From: Cephalopachus bancanus
Taxonomy: Eukaryota > Chordata > Mammalia > Primates > Tarsiidae
Assembly (NCBI GenBank): GCA_027257055.1
Contig: JAPVLO010000382.1
Location: 992,001 to 1,056,000, forward strand
DNA: 64,000 nt
Direction of reading: 5' to 3'
Shown here piece by piece: positions 11,804 through 23,799 of this stretch; position 1 is the stretch's first letter; every line of letters starts with the position of its first letter. The position numbers and the translations under genes are program-made. The notes under the pieces are model-generated. The model worked only from the letters and a program-made list of their open reading frames with translations. It did no database searches and was not told the origin of the DNA.

Positions 11804-12689
11804 CACAAGGAGTGACCTCCCAAAAAACCCCTGGAATTTATTTATAAAAAATTGTGTATCTATTATTACATGTATAAACTTTAGTCACCTTAAAAGTACT
11901 CTCAGCCGAGCTCGGTGGCTCAGCCTGTAATCCCACGCTTTGGGAGGCTGAGGTGAGTGGATTCTGAGCCCGCGGGTTTGAGACCCGCCTGGGCAACTTG
12001 GTGAGACCTCATCTCTACAGTAAATCAAAAAAATTAGCCAGGTGTGGTAGCGCGCACCTGCATTTCCAGCTACTCGGAAGGCTGAGGCGGAAGGATCACC
12101 GGAGCCCAGCAGGTCAAGGCTGCAGTGGCTGGGAGCAGCCACTGCACTTCAGTCCGAGCGACAGAGTGAGACTCCAACTCAAAAAATAAAAATAAAAAAT
12201 AAAAATAATTTTAAAAGTACTCTCTGTTTGATGTAATACACCGATTGAGACACTTTTTCCACTGCTCAAAATAGTATTTGAATTAGTCAGTTTTGATGCC
12301 TTTAGTGCTTCTGCTGTTTTTGTTTTACCTCTTCCACATCAACAAAACATTTCCCTTTGAGGACTTTTTTCATCCGGGGAAACAAAAAAAAAGATCAGGT
12401 GCATAGGAAGGGTGGGGCATGGGGGTCATTCTGTTTTTGGTCAAAAATTGCTGAACACTCAGAGCAGTATGAGTAGATTTTTCATGTACATCACCCATCA
12501 TGAAATGGGCAAACGTGTTGAATTTCCTCCCCAAAATTCACTGAAGCAGAATGCAGCCTCTCACAACAACACTAGCTGATATACTGATGCTGATGTGTTC
12601 CTAGAACACTTTCATCTAGCAGGAAAGCCTGTACTACAAGAGGCCTGCCCTCCAAAAAATAATTCCAGGATTTTCTGGGTCCCTGTTCA
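11804..12689 (-). mobile_element. Mariner, internally deleted copy A, interrupted by an Alu
   Basis: On the minus strand the ends are TA-flanked (12690-12691 and 11802-11803). Between them is the C-terminal third of a mariner transposase in broken frames, with HPSYAPDL-, LKGKCFVDVEEV- and FEQW-like pieces, followed directly by the 3' end. The catalytic first two-thirds are missing. An Alu with its target duplication occupies 11890-12224. Without it the element is about 550-570 bases. It has no coding capacity. It resembles the non-autonomous mariner class (MARNA-like, name from memory). Confidence 0.8.
11904..12210 (+). mobile_element. Alu, derived type, inserted in mariner A
   Basis: Has GGCTCAGCCTGTAATCCC, GCGGGTTTGAGACCCGC, CAACTTGGTGAGACC and AGTGGCTGGGAGCAGCCACT. 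A perfect target duplication TTAAAAGTACTCTC lies at 11890-11903 and 12211-12224. That target is mariner sequence. Confidence 0.95.
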
Positions 12690-13799
12690 TACAGTGCAAT
12701 CATGGCAAGACGTCCATAGTAAATGAACTCATGCTAATAAAATTGAATTTAAGAGAAGACCAATCTATTAAATACCAACTTGACTTCCCCTCTCTTAGGC
12801 TTCTCTTAATACTCTGACACAATTTTAAATGACTTGTACAAACACTGCTAGCTACTATGTGAAAGAAACCAATATATGGTGAGAAGAAGAAAACAGAAAA
12901 ATTAATATGGCACCATCATCTCCCACCACATCCTTATCTTGCTTTCTAAGTCTGTTGTCCTCTACAATCTATTTTTTCTGACTCCTCTGCCCACCTCCAA
13001 TGCCCAGCTCCACCATTTTATTTTGCCAATCCTTCAATAAATCAGGATGCTTTATATAATCATTTTATCTGACACCCAAAGGAGGCTAAGAAAGCCAAAC
13101 AGAAGTCAAGAAACAGAGTAAGCTGGGGCCACTGTTTCCCGGTAGAATAAGTAGTCCAGTATTATTAATTTAGTTGACATGTCCATCTGGTGTAGAGTGA
13201 TCGGAATGGGACAGCTCTTCTTCAACAAAGCTTTGGGCTAACGATATGTTGCAAACAGTGACAAGCTTTGCAAATGATGGTCATAGCCACAAATCAAAGG
13301 GCAATCTTCACGTGTGCATGGAGTGGAAAGGACTGGTGGCCACACATTCATCTTTGCAGACACCCAGCATGCACTGTGATTACCACAAGTCATCGAGGAT
13401 GAAGGACACAGATATAATTCTGCTGGCTGCTTGCTATGTTTCTCCACTTACAGTTTTATCTCCTAATGTCATTATAAAATGTTGACATGCAGAGGGTCCT
13501 TGGAGCAACTCCTCTTAGGGAAGATTCCCAATCAAATGTATTGCATGAATATACTTCTTCAACTTGGCTTGACAGCATTTTAATGCAGTCCTGTATAAAG
13601 AGCCATCTTAACTGAGAAAAGCAATTAGCACAGAGAAGGTAGATTTGTACATTAGACTCCCCACAGTCTAAAATCTTTTTGGGGCACTCCCATCACTTTG
13701 ATGTTCATGGTGTTTATTTGCTAATAAGAAGAAACAAAAAGAAATGTTTTTCATCTTATTATCTGCCTCAGAAAATAACTGCCTGAAGAATTAGCAGTT
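12690..13799. other. Intronic, no recognised element
   Basis: About 1.1 kb of apparently unique AT-rich intron. No supportable gene or repeat. Confidence 0.55.
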
Positions 13800-14017
13800 C
13801 GTGAGACTCCCTTCCTGTATCATCCAGATCCCCTGCTGATCCACTTTAGATATAAGGTATTGAATGCCCCAGCTACTGATAGTACCCCTGGTAATAAGCC
13901 TCCTCCCAGTCTTCCTTTGGAGATTGCCTCTGCTAAAAAGGGTCTAAAGCCATGGCCCCTTGTGGGGTAAATGGCACCAAATGAGTGGCTGTCAAGGGTA
14001 TAAAGATCTAGTTTAGA

Positions 14018-14129
14018 GGCTAGGTGGTTCATTCCTGGAACCACCATAACCCCAGGTTGAGGCAGGAGGATCATTTGAGGCTAGGAGTTTGAGACCAGCC
14101 TGGGCAACATAGTAAGACCCCATCTCTCC

Positions 14130-14132
<3 letters not shown>
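14018..14132 (+). mobile_element. Free left Alu monomer (FLAM-like)
   Basis: GGCTAGGTGGTTCATTCCTG to AAGACCCCATCTCTCC is a single left arm ending in the AC microsatellite. There is no right arm. Confidence 0.8.

Positions 14133-14187
<55 letters not shown>
14133..14187 (+). repeat. (AC)n microsatellite
   Basis: About 27 near-perfect AC units grown from the tail of the Alu monomer. Confidence 0.97.
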
Positions 14188-14188
<1 letters not shown>

Positions 14189-14297
14189 CACACACAAACC
14201 TAGCCTTCTTGACCTTACTCTGGACAATTCTGAAGGGTTAGTTTATTTTCAGAACTCCCCCACAGGGTTGGCTGGAGCTTCCATTGAAACTGCATCA

Positions 14298-14624
14298 TGC
14301 CGTGGCTCAGCCTGTAATCCCGCGCTTTGGGAGGCTGAGGTGAGTGAATTGCCTGAGCCCGCGGTTCGAGACCCACCTGGGCAATTTGGCGAGACCTACA
14401 AATCTCGCCAATAAATCAAATCTCTACATCTCTACAATAAATCAAAAAATTAGCCGGGTGTGGTAGCACACACCTGTAGTTCCAGCTACTTGGAAGGCTG
14501 AGGCGGAAGGATTGCCGGAGCCCAGCAGGTCAAGGCTGCAGTGGCCGGGAGCAGCTACTGCACTCCAGTCTGGGTGACAGAGTGAGACTCCAACTCAAAA
14601 AAAAGAAAAAAAGAAAGAAGAAAA
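14298..14624 (+). mobile_element. Alu, derived type, 5' truncated
   Basis: Starts at CGTGGCTCAGCC, lacking the first bases. The linker carries an extra stretch in which ATAAATCAAATCTCTACATC repeats part of the arm junction. Target duplication GAAACTGCATCA lies at 14286-14297 and 14625-14636. Confidence 0.93.
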
Positions 14625-15079
14625 GAAACTGCATCACACCTGCACTTGTCCTTCTGCCTAGTCCTGCCCAATCTTCTCTTCCGATTCATGGTGTTGATCT
14701 CAAGAGCACTTTGTAATAAACCTCCTGCACACTAACTGCAAGCTCTGAGTCTGCTTCCCAGGAAAGCTGACTCTACACTCTACCCATTTCCCCTTTCTCA
14801 ACATGGAAAACAGGTGGCTTAAAAGAGAACATAATATTTATTTTCAAATATTGCAATTACTTATTCGTTAGAAAGATAAGTCTTAGCCCACTTGAACCAG
14901 AGGAGAGAACTGGGAACAATGAGTAGAAATATTAAAGGTCATTGTTTGACTCAATATAAGAAGTGCATTTGCAAAAAGCATAGCTTTTTAAAATAGAATA
15001 GGCCTCATAAGGAAGTGAGCCTCTGTTGCTATAAGCTTTCAAATAGGAGCTGGATTCTTATTTGATAAAGGGTTTCTCC

Positions 15080-15640
15080 TCAGTACATGGTCTGGAAAAC
15101 TTCATGCTCATCTTTAAAATCCAGTTCAAGCCGGGCTCGGTGGCTCAGCCTGTAATCCCAGCACTTTGGGAGGCCGAGGTGAGTGGATTGCCTTAGCCCA
15201 TGGGTTCGAGACCTGACCGGGCAACTTGGCAAGACCTCATCTCTACAATAAAATAAAAAATTAGCTGGGCATGGTACCGTGCACCTGTAGTTCCAGCTAC
15301 TTGGAAGGCTGAGGCGGAAGGATCACCGGAGCCCAGGAGGTCGAGGCTGCGGTGGCCAGTCTGAGCGACGGAGTGAGACTCCAACTAAAAAAAAAAAAAA
15401 AAAAAAATCCAGTTCAAATGTCAGATCTCTTGGTATGCCATCTGTTCTAACTTTTCCTAGTCAAGTTCGTTCTAGCTCCCTATCTTTTACATTTTATACA
15501 TGCCTCTATCATAATACTTATCACGTAGTAAACATACATGCTTGCCTCCTCCCACTAAAACTGTGTGCTTCTCAAGAGCAGAAACTGTATCTTGTTAATT
15601 TCTAGATCCCTAAGTGGCACATGAACATTATTCATTGTAC
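15080..15640 (+). mobile_element. L2 fragment interrupted by an Alu
   Basis: ATCCAGTTCAAATGTCAG, TGCCATCTGTTCTAACTTTT, ATAATACTTATCACGTAG and TCTCAAGAGCAGAAACTG follow L2 sense order once the Alu at 15130 is removed. Confidence 0.5.
15130..15403 (+). mobile_element. Alu, derived type, with right-arm deletion
   Basis: Left arm typical of the branch, with some decay of the stem region (ATGGGTTCGAGACCTGAC). The right arm lost about 20 bases between GGTGGCC and AGTCTGAGCG. Target duplication AAAATCCAGTTCAA lies at 15116-15129 and 15404-15417. Confidence 0.93.
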
Positions 15641-15944
15641 TAATATTACAAAAAAAGTTTCCTTTACTGGGTGGGAAATTAACTAGTTCCAAATTTCTAT
15701 GCTAATGATACATATCTATCACATGGATCAAGGTATGCCTGGAAACTTGCACATATACCGCAGTTTGATAAAATGTGAGAGACCTCTGTTGTGGTCAGCA
15801 AGAGTGGCAGAAAATGCTACTAATTTACTCCCCTTCGTAGCAGACTCCTTGAAAGCATTCTCTATACTCACTTCTTCCAATTATTCCTCCTCTCCTGTTC
15901 TTATAAACTGACTGCAGACTTTCGACCCCACCACTACACTGAAA

Positions 15945-16186
15945 CTGAAACCCATCTTGTAAAAGGCAGTGGTGACCTTGACATTACCAACTCCAATGCT
16001 GACTTGCAGTTATCCTTACTGACCCACAGCATTTGATGTCCTTCACTCAGTCACTGTAAGAGCCTGCTCCATGGTCCCCTGCTTCTGCCTCAATCCTCCA
16101 GTCTATACTCTACAAAGAAGCAAAATGATCCTTTTGCAATTTAAACCATAAGATGTTATTCTCTGCTCAAATAAATCCTCAGTGGC

Positions 16187-16229
<43 letters not shown>

Positions 16230-16685
16230 GCCCTCAGACCTCGGGTCCTTACTCTACTCCATGCACTCTTGTCTTTCTTGAACACACTTGCACATGCCTG
16301 CTCCAGAACTTGCTCTATGTCCTTGGCCTGAAACCGTCTCCCTCCAGCTAGTCAGGTATCCATAGGGTTAGCATACTTCCAAGTCATTGCTAAAAATCTC
16401 ACCTACTCAATAAAGCCTTCTCCATGCCTACCGTGTAATGGAATGATGAAGCCTATCCTCCCTTGTCACAGGCACCACCAATGCCCTTCTCTGGCTCCAC
16501 TTCTTTTTGTCATAGCATTTATCACTATCTGATAGACCACATGATTACTTATCTGATATATTTATTATGAACTTACTACCTCTTTGCAACTAAATGTGAA
16601 CACCAGGGAGACAGGTGTTTGTTCACTGCTGTAATCCAGCATGGGCTTGGATCATAGCAGGCTCTCAGTAAATATTTTTCAATTT
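15945..16685 (+). mobile_element. L2 LINE 3' region, sense
   Basis: CTCAGACCTCGGGTCC, ACTCAATAAAGCCTTCTCCA, CATAGCATTTATCACTATCT, TTGTTCACTGCTGTAATCC and CTCTCAGTAAATATTTTTC are L2 3' blocks in order. A CA microsatellite lies inside. Confidence 0.75.
16189..16227 (+). repeat. (CA)n microsatellite
   Basis: About 19 perfect CA units within the L2 copy. Confidence 0.97.
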
Positions 16686-19600
16686 TTAAAATTGGAGTAA
16701 TTGATGCTACAACCAGATAATTCTCAAATCTAGTTTATTTTTGTTGTCTATCCAATTGTAATTTTATTTTTCTAGCATTTTATCTTAAAGTCTTTCATAT
16801 TATTCAACTCTTAGTACTTCATAGCATCATAGGGATTATGATCTCATTAAGACATTAGGGTAATTTCAGATTAAATAAATCTGATTTTCTTCCTAGTTCC
16901 TTTTTTATTATATGAATAAGAAAAATCCTTCTGTTCTTCTAAATTCAGTTTTTGAAGAGGATTTGTGTCTGATAAAAGACTAGTACGGGTAAGTTTCCAC
17001 TGGAGACTTTCTCTTCTATCATCAGATTTGGAAGGTAAGTGTAGAAATGATGGGGTAAGAGGGCAGGGTTACCTGGCTGCCCTAAGAAGTCCTGGGTATT
17101 CCTTCTCTACTCCTTCCACATTCAGCCCAGAGTAGACCCAGATTATGAGAGACAAAGTTTCTTTCTTATTCCAAAACAAGGGAAAAGATTTTTCTATAAT
17201 CATCCAACCCCAAGAAATCATGTTCTTTGATGACTAGAAATTCTGATACCACACCATAATTTTTCCAGGTGACTAAAGCTGGAGTTAGCTCCATAGGATG
17301 GTATTGAATAGTGTCAGCGTTTTGTAAGCAATGCCTTACAAGATAGAGAAAATTTCTGATGTTCTCCAGTCTCACAATTAATCAGAAATATCATGACTGA
17401 AACACACAATGGAAGCATACTGATAGGGAATCATGATCTTTCCTACCCGTTAAATGTCAGACCTACTCTTTTCTTTAAACTCTTGCACACAAAGGAGAAC
17501 ATTCTGGGTTTTCAAAAAACCCATGAACAGAAATTCAAGCAGATCGGGCTAGTTTAAGAGCCACTCTGGATAACTAAACCACTCCCGCTAAAGCTAGCAT
17601 TATTTTTCTTATTTGTTCTTTCAGGAGGTAATTGTGCTTCCTCCTTAAATTTGGCCCCATTTTCCTCCCTAGGTCTTTTGGATGTGTTTTAATCACCAAA
17701 TTTAAGCCACAGCTGAGAAACAAACTACAGTAAGGGTATTCATTTTGAAAATGTCTACAAGGTTCTTGATATTCTAGGTCTCCGAGACAATTATATTGCA
17801 AGAAGAAAACTTATAAGCAACAACCAGGGTAATAAGAGGGAAGGAATGAAAAGGCAGATTCCCTATCACTAACATACCCAAACAAATTATAGAATTAGAG
17901 TAAGGGAGCAAAGGGTCTGGCAAAACTAAGAGCACTTTTAGAATGTGTTTGTGCTCCTCTGTAAGGTATCAAGGCTGCCAAAATCTTAACAAGCCTTCTT
18001 CATTTCATCTTAAATCAAAATTCCTTTCTATGGCCTGCTCCATTATGCAAATCAAAATAAGTCTCAGATGGATTGACTTGTATTTTTATTAGGAGGTTCT
18101 TTTCTATAAAGGAGCAAGCTGACAAGTTCAGCAACAATCAAGTTCTGTGACTGAATAAATGTACTTTTAAGTAAACACAAGGGAAGAAGACGGGGGGTAA
18201 GAAAGGTTGAAAGAAAGGAAATGAATAAGGGGAAAAATCATGTAAATATTAAACTAACAGTATTAATTAGGTAGTAGAGCTATCAATTTCAGACTAAATT
18301 TATTTAGACAAATTTATAAAATCAAGCATGTTCAACACCAATATAGATCTGGGTATTTATAGACTAAAAAGAAAAGCATCATAAAAGTAAACCTAATAAC
18401 CAGAGGGAAAACAGATCATTTCTTATTAGGTATGAAATACTAAATCCAAAATTTCTTTATGCCATCAAAATCATTGAATTTAACTCAAACCAAAAGGGTA
18501 GCATCTACAAAATAATTGTGATTATTATTAAAGAGCAGGGTTAAGTGCAAGCCTGATGTGGTACTTGACGTACTAGCGGCATTTTTCAGAGTAGAGACAT
18601 TGACATTTGTCTCAAATAAATTAGTATTCCAGTCTCTTCAAACACATTTGATCAGAACATCACGTTCATATACCAAGGAGAGTAGAGAAGTAGGGAGATG
18701 TCCCCAAGAGTGGAAGGGTGGAAAACAATCTTTGTATTTGATTAAACAACAAGGGCTAGTGCATCATATCTTTCCGAAAATAACACATGCCCTGGTTCTA
18801 GATACAGTGATTACGTTGATACACATGGGTCTCTTCAAGGGATCCCTGGGAAACAGAACTCTCTGGCCTTCTGTCCCAGCTCCATATGGAGAGAGAGAGA
18901 CCAAGCGTGGCTGAGTTTAAAATGTGGATCAGTCACGCTCATTTGGCAACAGATTAACAAGCCATTGTCTCCAATGGCTAAAATCAGAAAGAAGTTTTCT
19001 GAGGAAGTTTTTTTGCCACCACAAATCCAGTGATGTGTTTTTCTTGGTCTCAAGATTGGAAAACTGATCGCTACTTCCTCATATACAGCAAAGTGCGGCT
19101 GCTCACAATCAAAGCGGCTTTGAATTTATTCACATCTCCAAAACCAATTTGGTCCTCCATCTAAAAGAGGCAATGCATTTTGAAGGGCTCCAGCAATGAA
19201 AATAAAATTGCATAGAGGCAGATTAAAAAAAAAAAAAAAAAGCCTGCGCTAACTTGTCAGCACCTGCCTGTTGCAGCCTCATTCAGTTGTAGGGCTTTGA
19301 ACTTCAGCCACAAGGCACTGCCTTCTCATCTTTAAACAAGGACTGACCAAGTACTGTCTTCACCAACATCATCTTCTAAAGCTGGCTAGGCCGCTCTAAG
19401 CCCAATACTTGGTACATTGAATGGGAGCCTAGCCAGGTGCAGACATAGCCACCCTCATGAAACCTTGCTTTTCATGAACCTCCCATGCACACAATCCAAA
19501 GGACTAAATAGCTTCCCCATGTCTTGATTTTTATTGCAGTCTCTATTTCATGAGAAGCCCTACACAGACCCTCCAAGTACTTTGTGCAGTCCCCGAGAAA

Positions 19601-21774
19601 CTGCCTAAAGCCTGGATGCTGGGCCCTGTGCCCTATATCTGCAGATGCCAGCTGAGGTCGGACACCATGTCCCTTTCCTGTCCTACACAGCGAGGTTATT
19701 AGTGCACTATTAGTGCCAACACATTCGTGTTGCCTTTTTCACTACTATACCAAACTCCTGCATACCTACGCCAGTCTGAATCACACCAAGAGTGTTATTT
19801 GATAGTATAACCAGAGCTTGCTGGCCTCCACCCTGTGGTAGGCAACCCCACAGGAGGGTTATGTCCAGTCTTCCCCAGCTTTCTGATCCTCCCTAGACCC
19901 ATGATTCAGATCCTAGTTTGCCTGGTCTGCTATAAAGTGAAAGCGTGTCCAGTATTTGCTGGCTCCATTCAAGTTTATATGGGATTGTCTTTGTCTGTTT
20001 TATACTGAACATTGCTCCTCTTTTCCAGAATTAGTCCACTCTTACTTTTGCTATGACTCTGTATGGCTGCTGGTTATTAGCACTAAGAGTGAGTCTTTAA
20101 GAGTTCAGAGTTTCTAATTACTTAACCTTCATTTTCTTTCCCTCGAGCTTGGTGGGAATAGACATATGAAGTCACATTGAAGTTCAACATGATTTACCAG
20201 AATGGATGCCCAGTTCCTAATCTGAAGCAAGGAGAATCACATGAAAACTATTTTCCTAACCATACAATCTTGTCCGTAGTCCAAAAAAACCCAGCCGATC
20301 CACTTCTCTATCTATATAAAGAAGGAATACTTGGTTTAGAAGGTACAGAATGTTATAGATCCTGCTTCCAACACAGTCAAGAGTAGTTCTCTCTGGCCCA
20401 GCCTGGCCCCTTTGACCTTCCAGACCTAACCTTAAACCCCTCTTTCCCTGCTGTCATAGCACTGTGGCCCAGGCTGAGACCTCTTCCTTCTTTGCCTTCC
20501 TTTTCCCACAGTCCCAATTCCACAGATAAAGACCCCATTGGAATGTCCTAACTGGTCTATACCCTAAGCCCAGTCAGTGTTTCTCTTCTCCCCATTAGGC
20601 CCTTGAGTAGCTAAAATGCTGTCAATATCTCAACTTGACTCTGGGTGATAGACCAAGCAGGGATGTGCAGCAGTCATCACTCAAGAGATGTACCAAAGCT
20701 GGCAGAAATAAAAATAAATCTTTCAAAACTTAACATGTAAAAGGATAGCCCATTTACCCATTTTTATTTTGAAATTTGTTTACTTGTTTGTTTTTAAACC
20801 ACATTCATTGGTCTCCAATATTTCCATCATTTATAACATTCCCACCTGGATACTTTCCCTCTGACAGAAGTATGCAAGCAGAGAAATAAGTCTTCAAAAG
20901 AATATGCCAATTGCTATTTCAAACAGAAAGAAACTGAGGACTTATTCTCCCACTCATCCTCGTCTGACTCTGGAGCACAGAACCATTGTTACAATCAGAT
21001 ACTAGCATTTATTAATTGCTAATCTGGATCCTTCACAATGGGGCCTCTGCCTACAGATGAGTCATCCCAGACAAGTGAGAGTGCTACATGCCGTCTCATT
21101 ATCTTTAGAACTGGCAGTAAAGCAACTCACCTGAAGCTATCAGGCTCACATTAGTGGGCTGTGAATTCTGATCTATGCTAACAAAACAAAATGGGGGCAT
21201 CCTTATGGCTCCACAATGACATTTTAGTATTAATTCAGTACTGCTGAAAGCTGCCGATATGTTCATCTTTTAAGCATGGCTGAAACGCTCTGGGAAACAA
21301 TGCCAGCTGAAGAGCTCAAAGAACAGACATTATTAACCAGAGTAGCTTGAGAAGACCTAGACCAGCTCAGAGTAGGGCCACTATTAAACCAGTGAAAGAG
21401 AATGTGAGGTGAAACTAGATTATTCTCCAAGTCTTCAAAGAAAATTCTGCAATTTTCTTCAGTTATGTAAACCAGTGAGTCCAGCAATCTTGACTTTCAG
21501 ATATGTATCCCTGTGTCTATCTCAATTCCATCATGCTGCAGATTAAGCCCTTTGGCTCTCATGCTGTCCTTGGTGAAAGGCACATAATAGGCCCTCATAA
21601 ATTGCATCATTATGAGCAAAACTGATGTCAAGATGGATGATGATGATTGGTCATTAGCCGGTGTGAACAGATTAGTATTAAAGCCACTCTCAGCCTTCTC
21701 TTCCTCAGCCTAAACAACCTGCTTCTTTCTTTGTCATGTCTTATAGTTCTTAAGACAACATTCATAAAATTGCT
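16686..21774. other. Repeat-poor intronic block
   Basis: About 5 kb in which I recognise no transposon apart from an A17 run at 19225-19241. No exon or RNA gene recognised. The lack of repeats could mean unique or constrained intron sequence, but conservation cannot be judged from one genome. Confidence 0.5.
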
Positions 21775-21970
21775 TACAGTGTGCTCGGTGCTATGTATGC
21801 ATTATGTAAATTAATTCTCAAATCCCATTGAAGTAAGCCCTGTGACTTTCTCTGTTTTAGTGATAGAGAAAATGAGCTTCAGAGAAGTGAAGGGATTTGC
21901 CCAAGGTAACTGCTGGTAAGAGACCCTAGACAGGTTTGACTCAGAGTACATACACCAACCACTGCAGCAC
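21775..21970 (-). mobile_element. MIR SINE, antisense
   Basis: TCGGTGCTATGTATGCATTA, AGAGAAAATGAGCTTCAGAG, TTTGCCCAAGGTAACTGC and TTTGACTCAGAG follow the reverse MIR consensus. Confidence 0.75.
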
Positions 21971-23273
21971 ACGTCCTCAGGTTTTCTTTATTAATCTCTG
22001 TAGCTGCCACCTGAACTGTTCACACATCCTTATTTAATTGTGAAGCACAGAATGACCACAGTCATCTAGTAAAAGTCTGGTCCCTGTCTAGTGTAGTACA
22101 GAGGTCATTTTCATTTCTTCCTTGAACTTTGATTCTAGGCACTCATCCACTGGCACAGGGAACTAGTGGTGATTTACTACATGTTATCACCCTTCAGTAT
22201 GCTGGGATTGGACATGCATACAACTAGTTCTTTATGATCTCATTGTTTGCTAATTAACCATGTTTTATTAAAAGCCTGTGAGGCGCTGTGGGAAGGGGAA
22301 ATGAAGTGTGTAAGTCATCATCCTCATCCTCATCCTCATTCTCGGGTGAGCTCTTTGGAGGATCAAAATATACAAAGTAACGAATGACATATAATGTAAA
22401 TGATAGCATGAGTTTGGGAATATACACGCTGCAGGAATGATAAGAGAGGGCAGTATGTCTGGGCAACTATATTTTTAAGCTTCTTTCTAGTTATCCTGTT
22501 TTTGTCCATTGTGTGCAGTGAGCTAACTAAGACCCATGTGCATTTCAATCGAAACACCAGACTGTGAATAGAAACATAGAAACATAAGCAACACTGAGCC
22601 TTGAATGCAGCTTATATCTGTCCTCCATTGGACAAGTAGCCTCTGATAACTACTTTTTCAGACAGCAAGGTAGGGGTAGATGGGCACACCACATGGTATC
22701 ATATTCAAATCATATCCACCGTCTAAATAAATTATATATAAATCTTTTCCCATGATCTTCCCAGCCTTTCATTTTCATCTCAGAAGATTAGATTCGTATG
22801 ACAGGACTTGTCCTTTATGAAGTCAGGCTGCCCAGTTAAAAAACCTTCTTCTCTTCAAATGATTGCAAATTGATTTTGTTAAGATTTTTATTCCTTTGGA
22901 AAACCTAAGGGAATGATAATTCCTAGTCTCTTATCTTCCCTTAGTGTATTTGATTTCTTTACACTGGTCTTTTTCCTCTAGGCCTCAAATAGTTTTCAAT
23001 AATTACACACACTGGTCAGCAGATCAATCAATTATCAATCCCTTACAAAGAGATGACCTGGGCTTTCAAATTTAAATCCAAGCAACTCACAAAAGTAGCC
23101 TGATGTCAAATTTTTCTTCTCTGGTTCAATTTATTAGCCCCTGTGCTTCATTCATTTAAAAATACATAGATGGTTACCTAATTGCTATCAGTTCTCAAAA
23201 CTGCCTCCATGTCTATTAAAGAAGCAATTTTTTTCTTATTTTCTTACTGATAAATCAAGAGTATATTTTAAGA
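21971..23273. other. Intronic, no recognised transposon
   Basis: Only a short (TCATCC)n tract at 22315-22340 stands out. Nothing else recognised. Confidence 0.55.
22315..22340 (+). repeat. (TCATCC)n short tandem repeat
   Basis: About four units of TCATCC. On the minus strand it gives an acidic-looking open frame that is only a by-product of the repeat. Confidence 0.85.
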
Positions 23274-23445
23274 ACTGCTTTTGTTCTTGACCCCATAAAA
23301 TTAAATGAATATATAGTAGCAATGGTATGCATATGTATTCAAGTATAAATTGCAACACAGTTTCTCACCTTTTGCCAAAAACAGTATACAATCTGAACTA
23401 GAGGTTCTTCCAGGTGTGAGTGGGGCTGGGCACAATGTCTTTCTA
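23274..23445 (+). repeat. Large inverted repeat, left arm
   Basis: Pairs with 23627-23799. The inner 136 bases (GACCCCATAAAATTAAATG to CCAGGTGTGAGTGG) differ from the reverse complement of the other arm at about 9 positions, roughly 93 percent identical. Both ends extend further at lower identity. The arm matches no transposon I recognise. Confidence 0.9.
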
Positions 23446-23626
23446 AGTTGAAGGTTCTTTTGGTTAGAGATATAACAGGGATACCAGAAATCATAGGTTC
23501 AGTTTGCAAGTTATACTTCAAACAAAGAGGAAGGGGTATCTGGGCTCATAGGAAAACATCACCTTTTATTCAAATTTCTGAGTTCCACAATGGTGCAAAG
23601 ATTACCAAAATTATCTAGACAAGAGT

Positions 23627-23799
23627 CCCCAAAAGACCTGTGCCAAGTACCACTCACACCTGGAAGAAACTCTAGTTCAGATTGTGTCCTGGTTTTGGCA
23701 AAAGGTGAGAAAGTGTGTTGCTGTTTATACTTGAATACACATGCATACCATTGCTACTATATATTCATTTAATTTTATGGAGTCAATAATAAAAGCAAG
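23627..23799 (-). repeat. Large inverted repeat, right arm
   Basis: Inverted copy of 23274-23445, separated from it by about 181 bases. In a GRIN2B pre-mRNA the arms could fold into a hairpin of about 170 base pairs. Confidence 0.9.

Larger units (their letters stand above)
13800..14790 (+). mobile_element. Probable LTR-type repeat broken by two Alu insertions
   Basis: Pieces such as AGTCTAAAGCCATGGCCCC-like (13944-13962), TGGACAATTCTGAAGGGTTA, AGAACTCCCCCACAGGGTTG, CACTTTGTAATAAACCTCC and GAGTCTGCTTCCCAGGAAAG form one old element when the Alu pieces at 14018-14187 and 14298-14624 are removed. The TAATAAA and the 3' block are LTR-like. Family not assigned. Confidence 0.45.

Noticed and set aside
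14013..14195. Minus-strand frame with a long VCVC run
   Set aside because: It is the translated (AC)n microsatellite.
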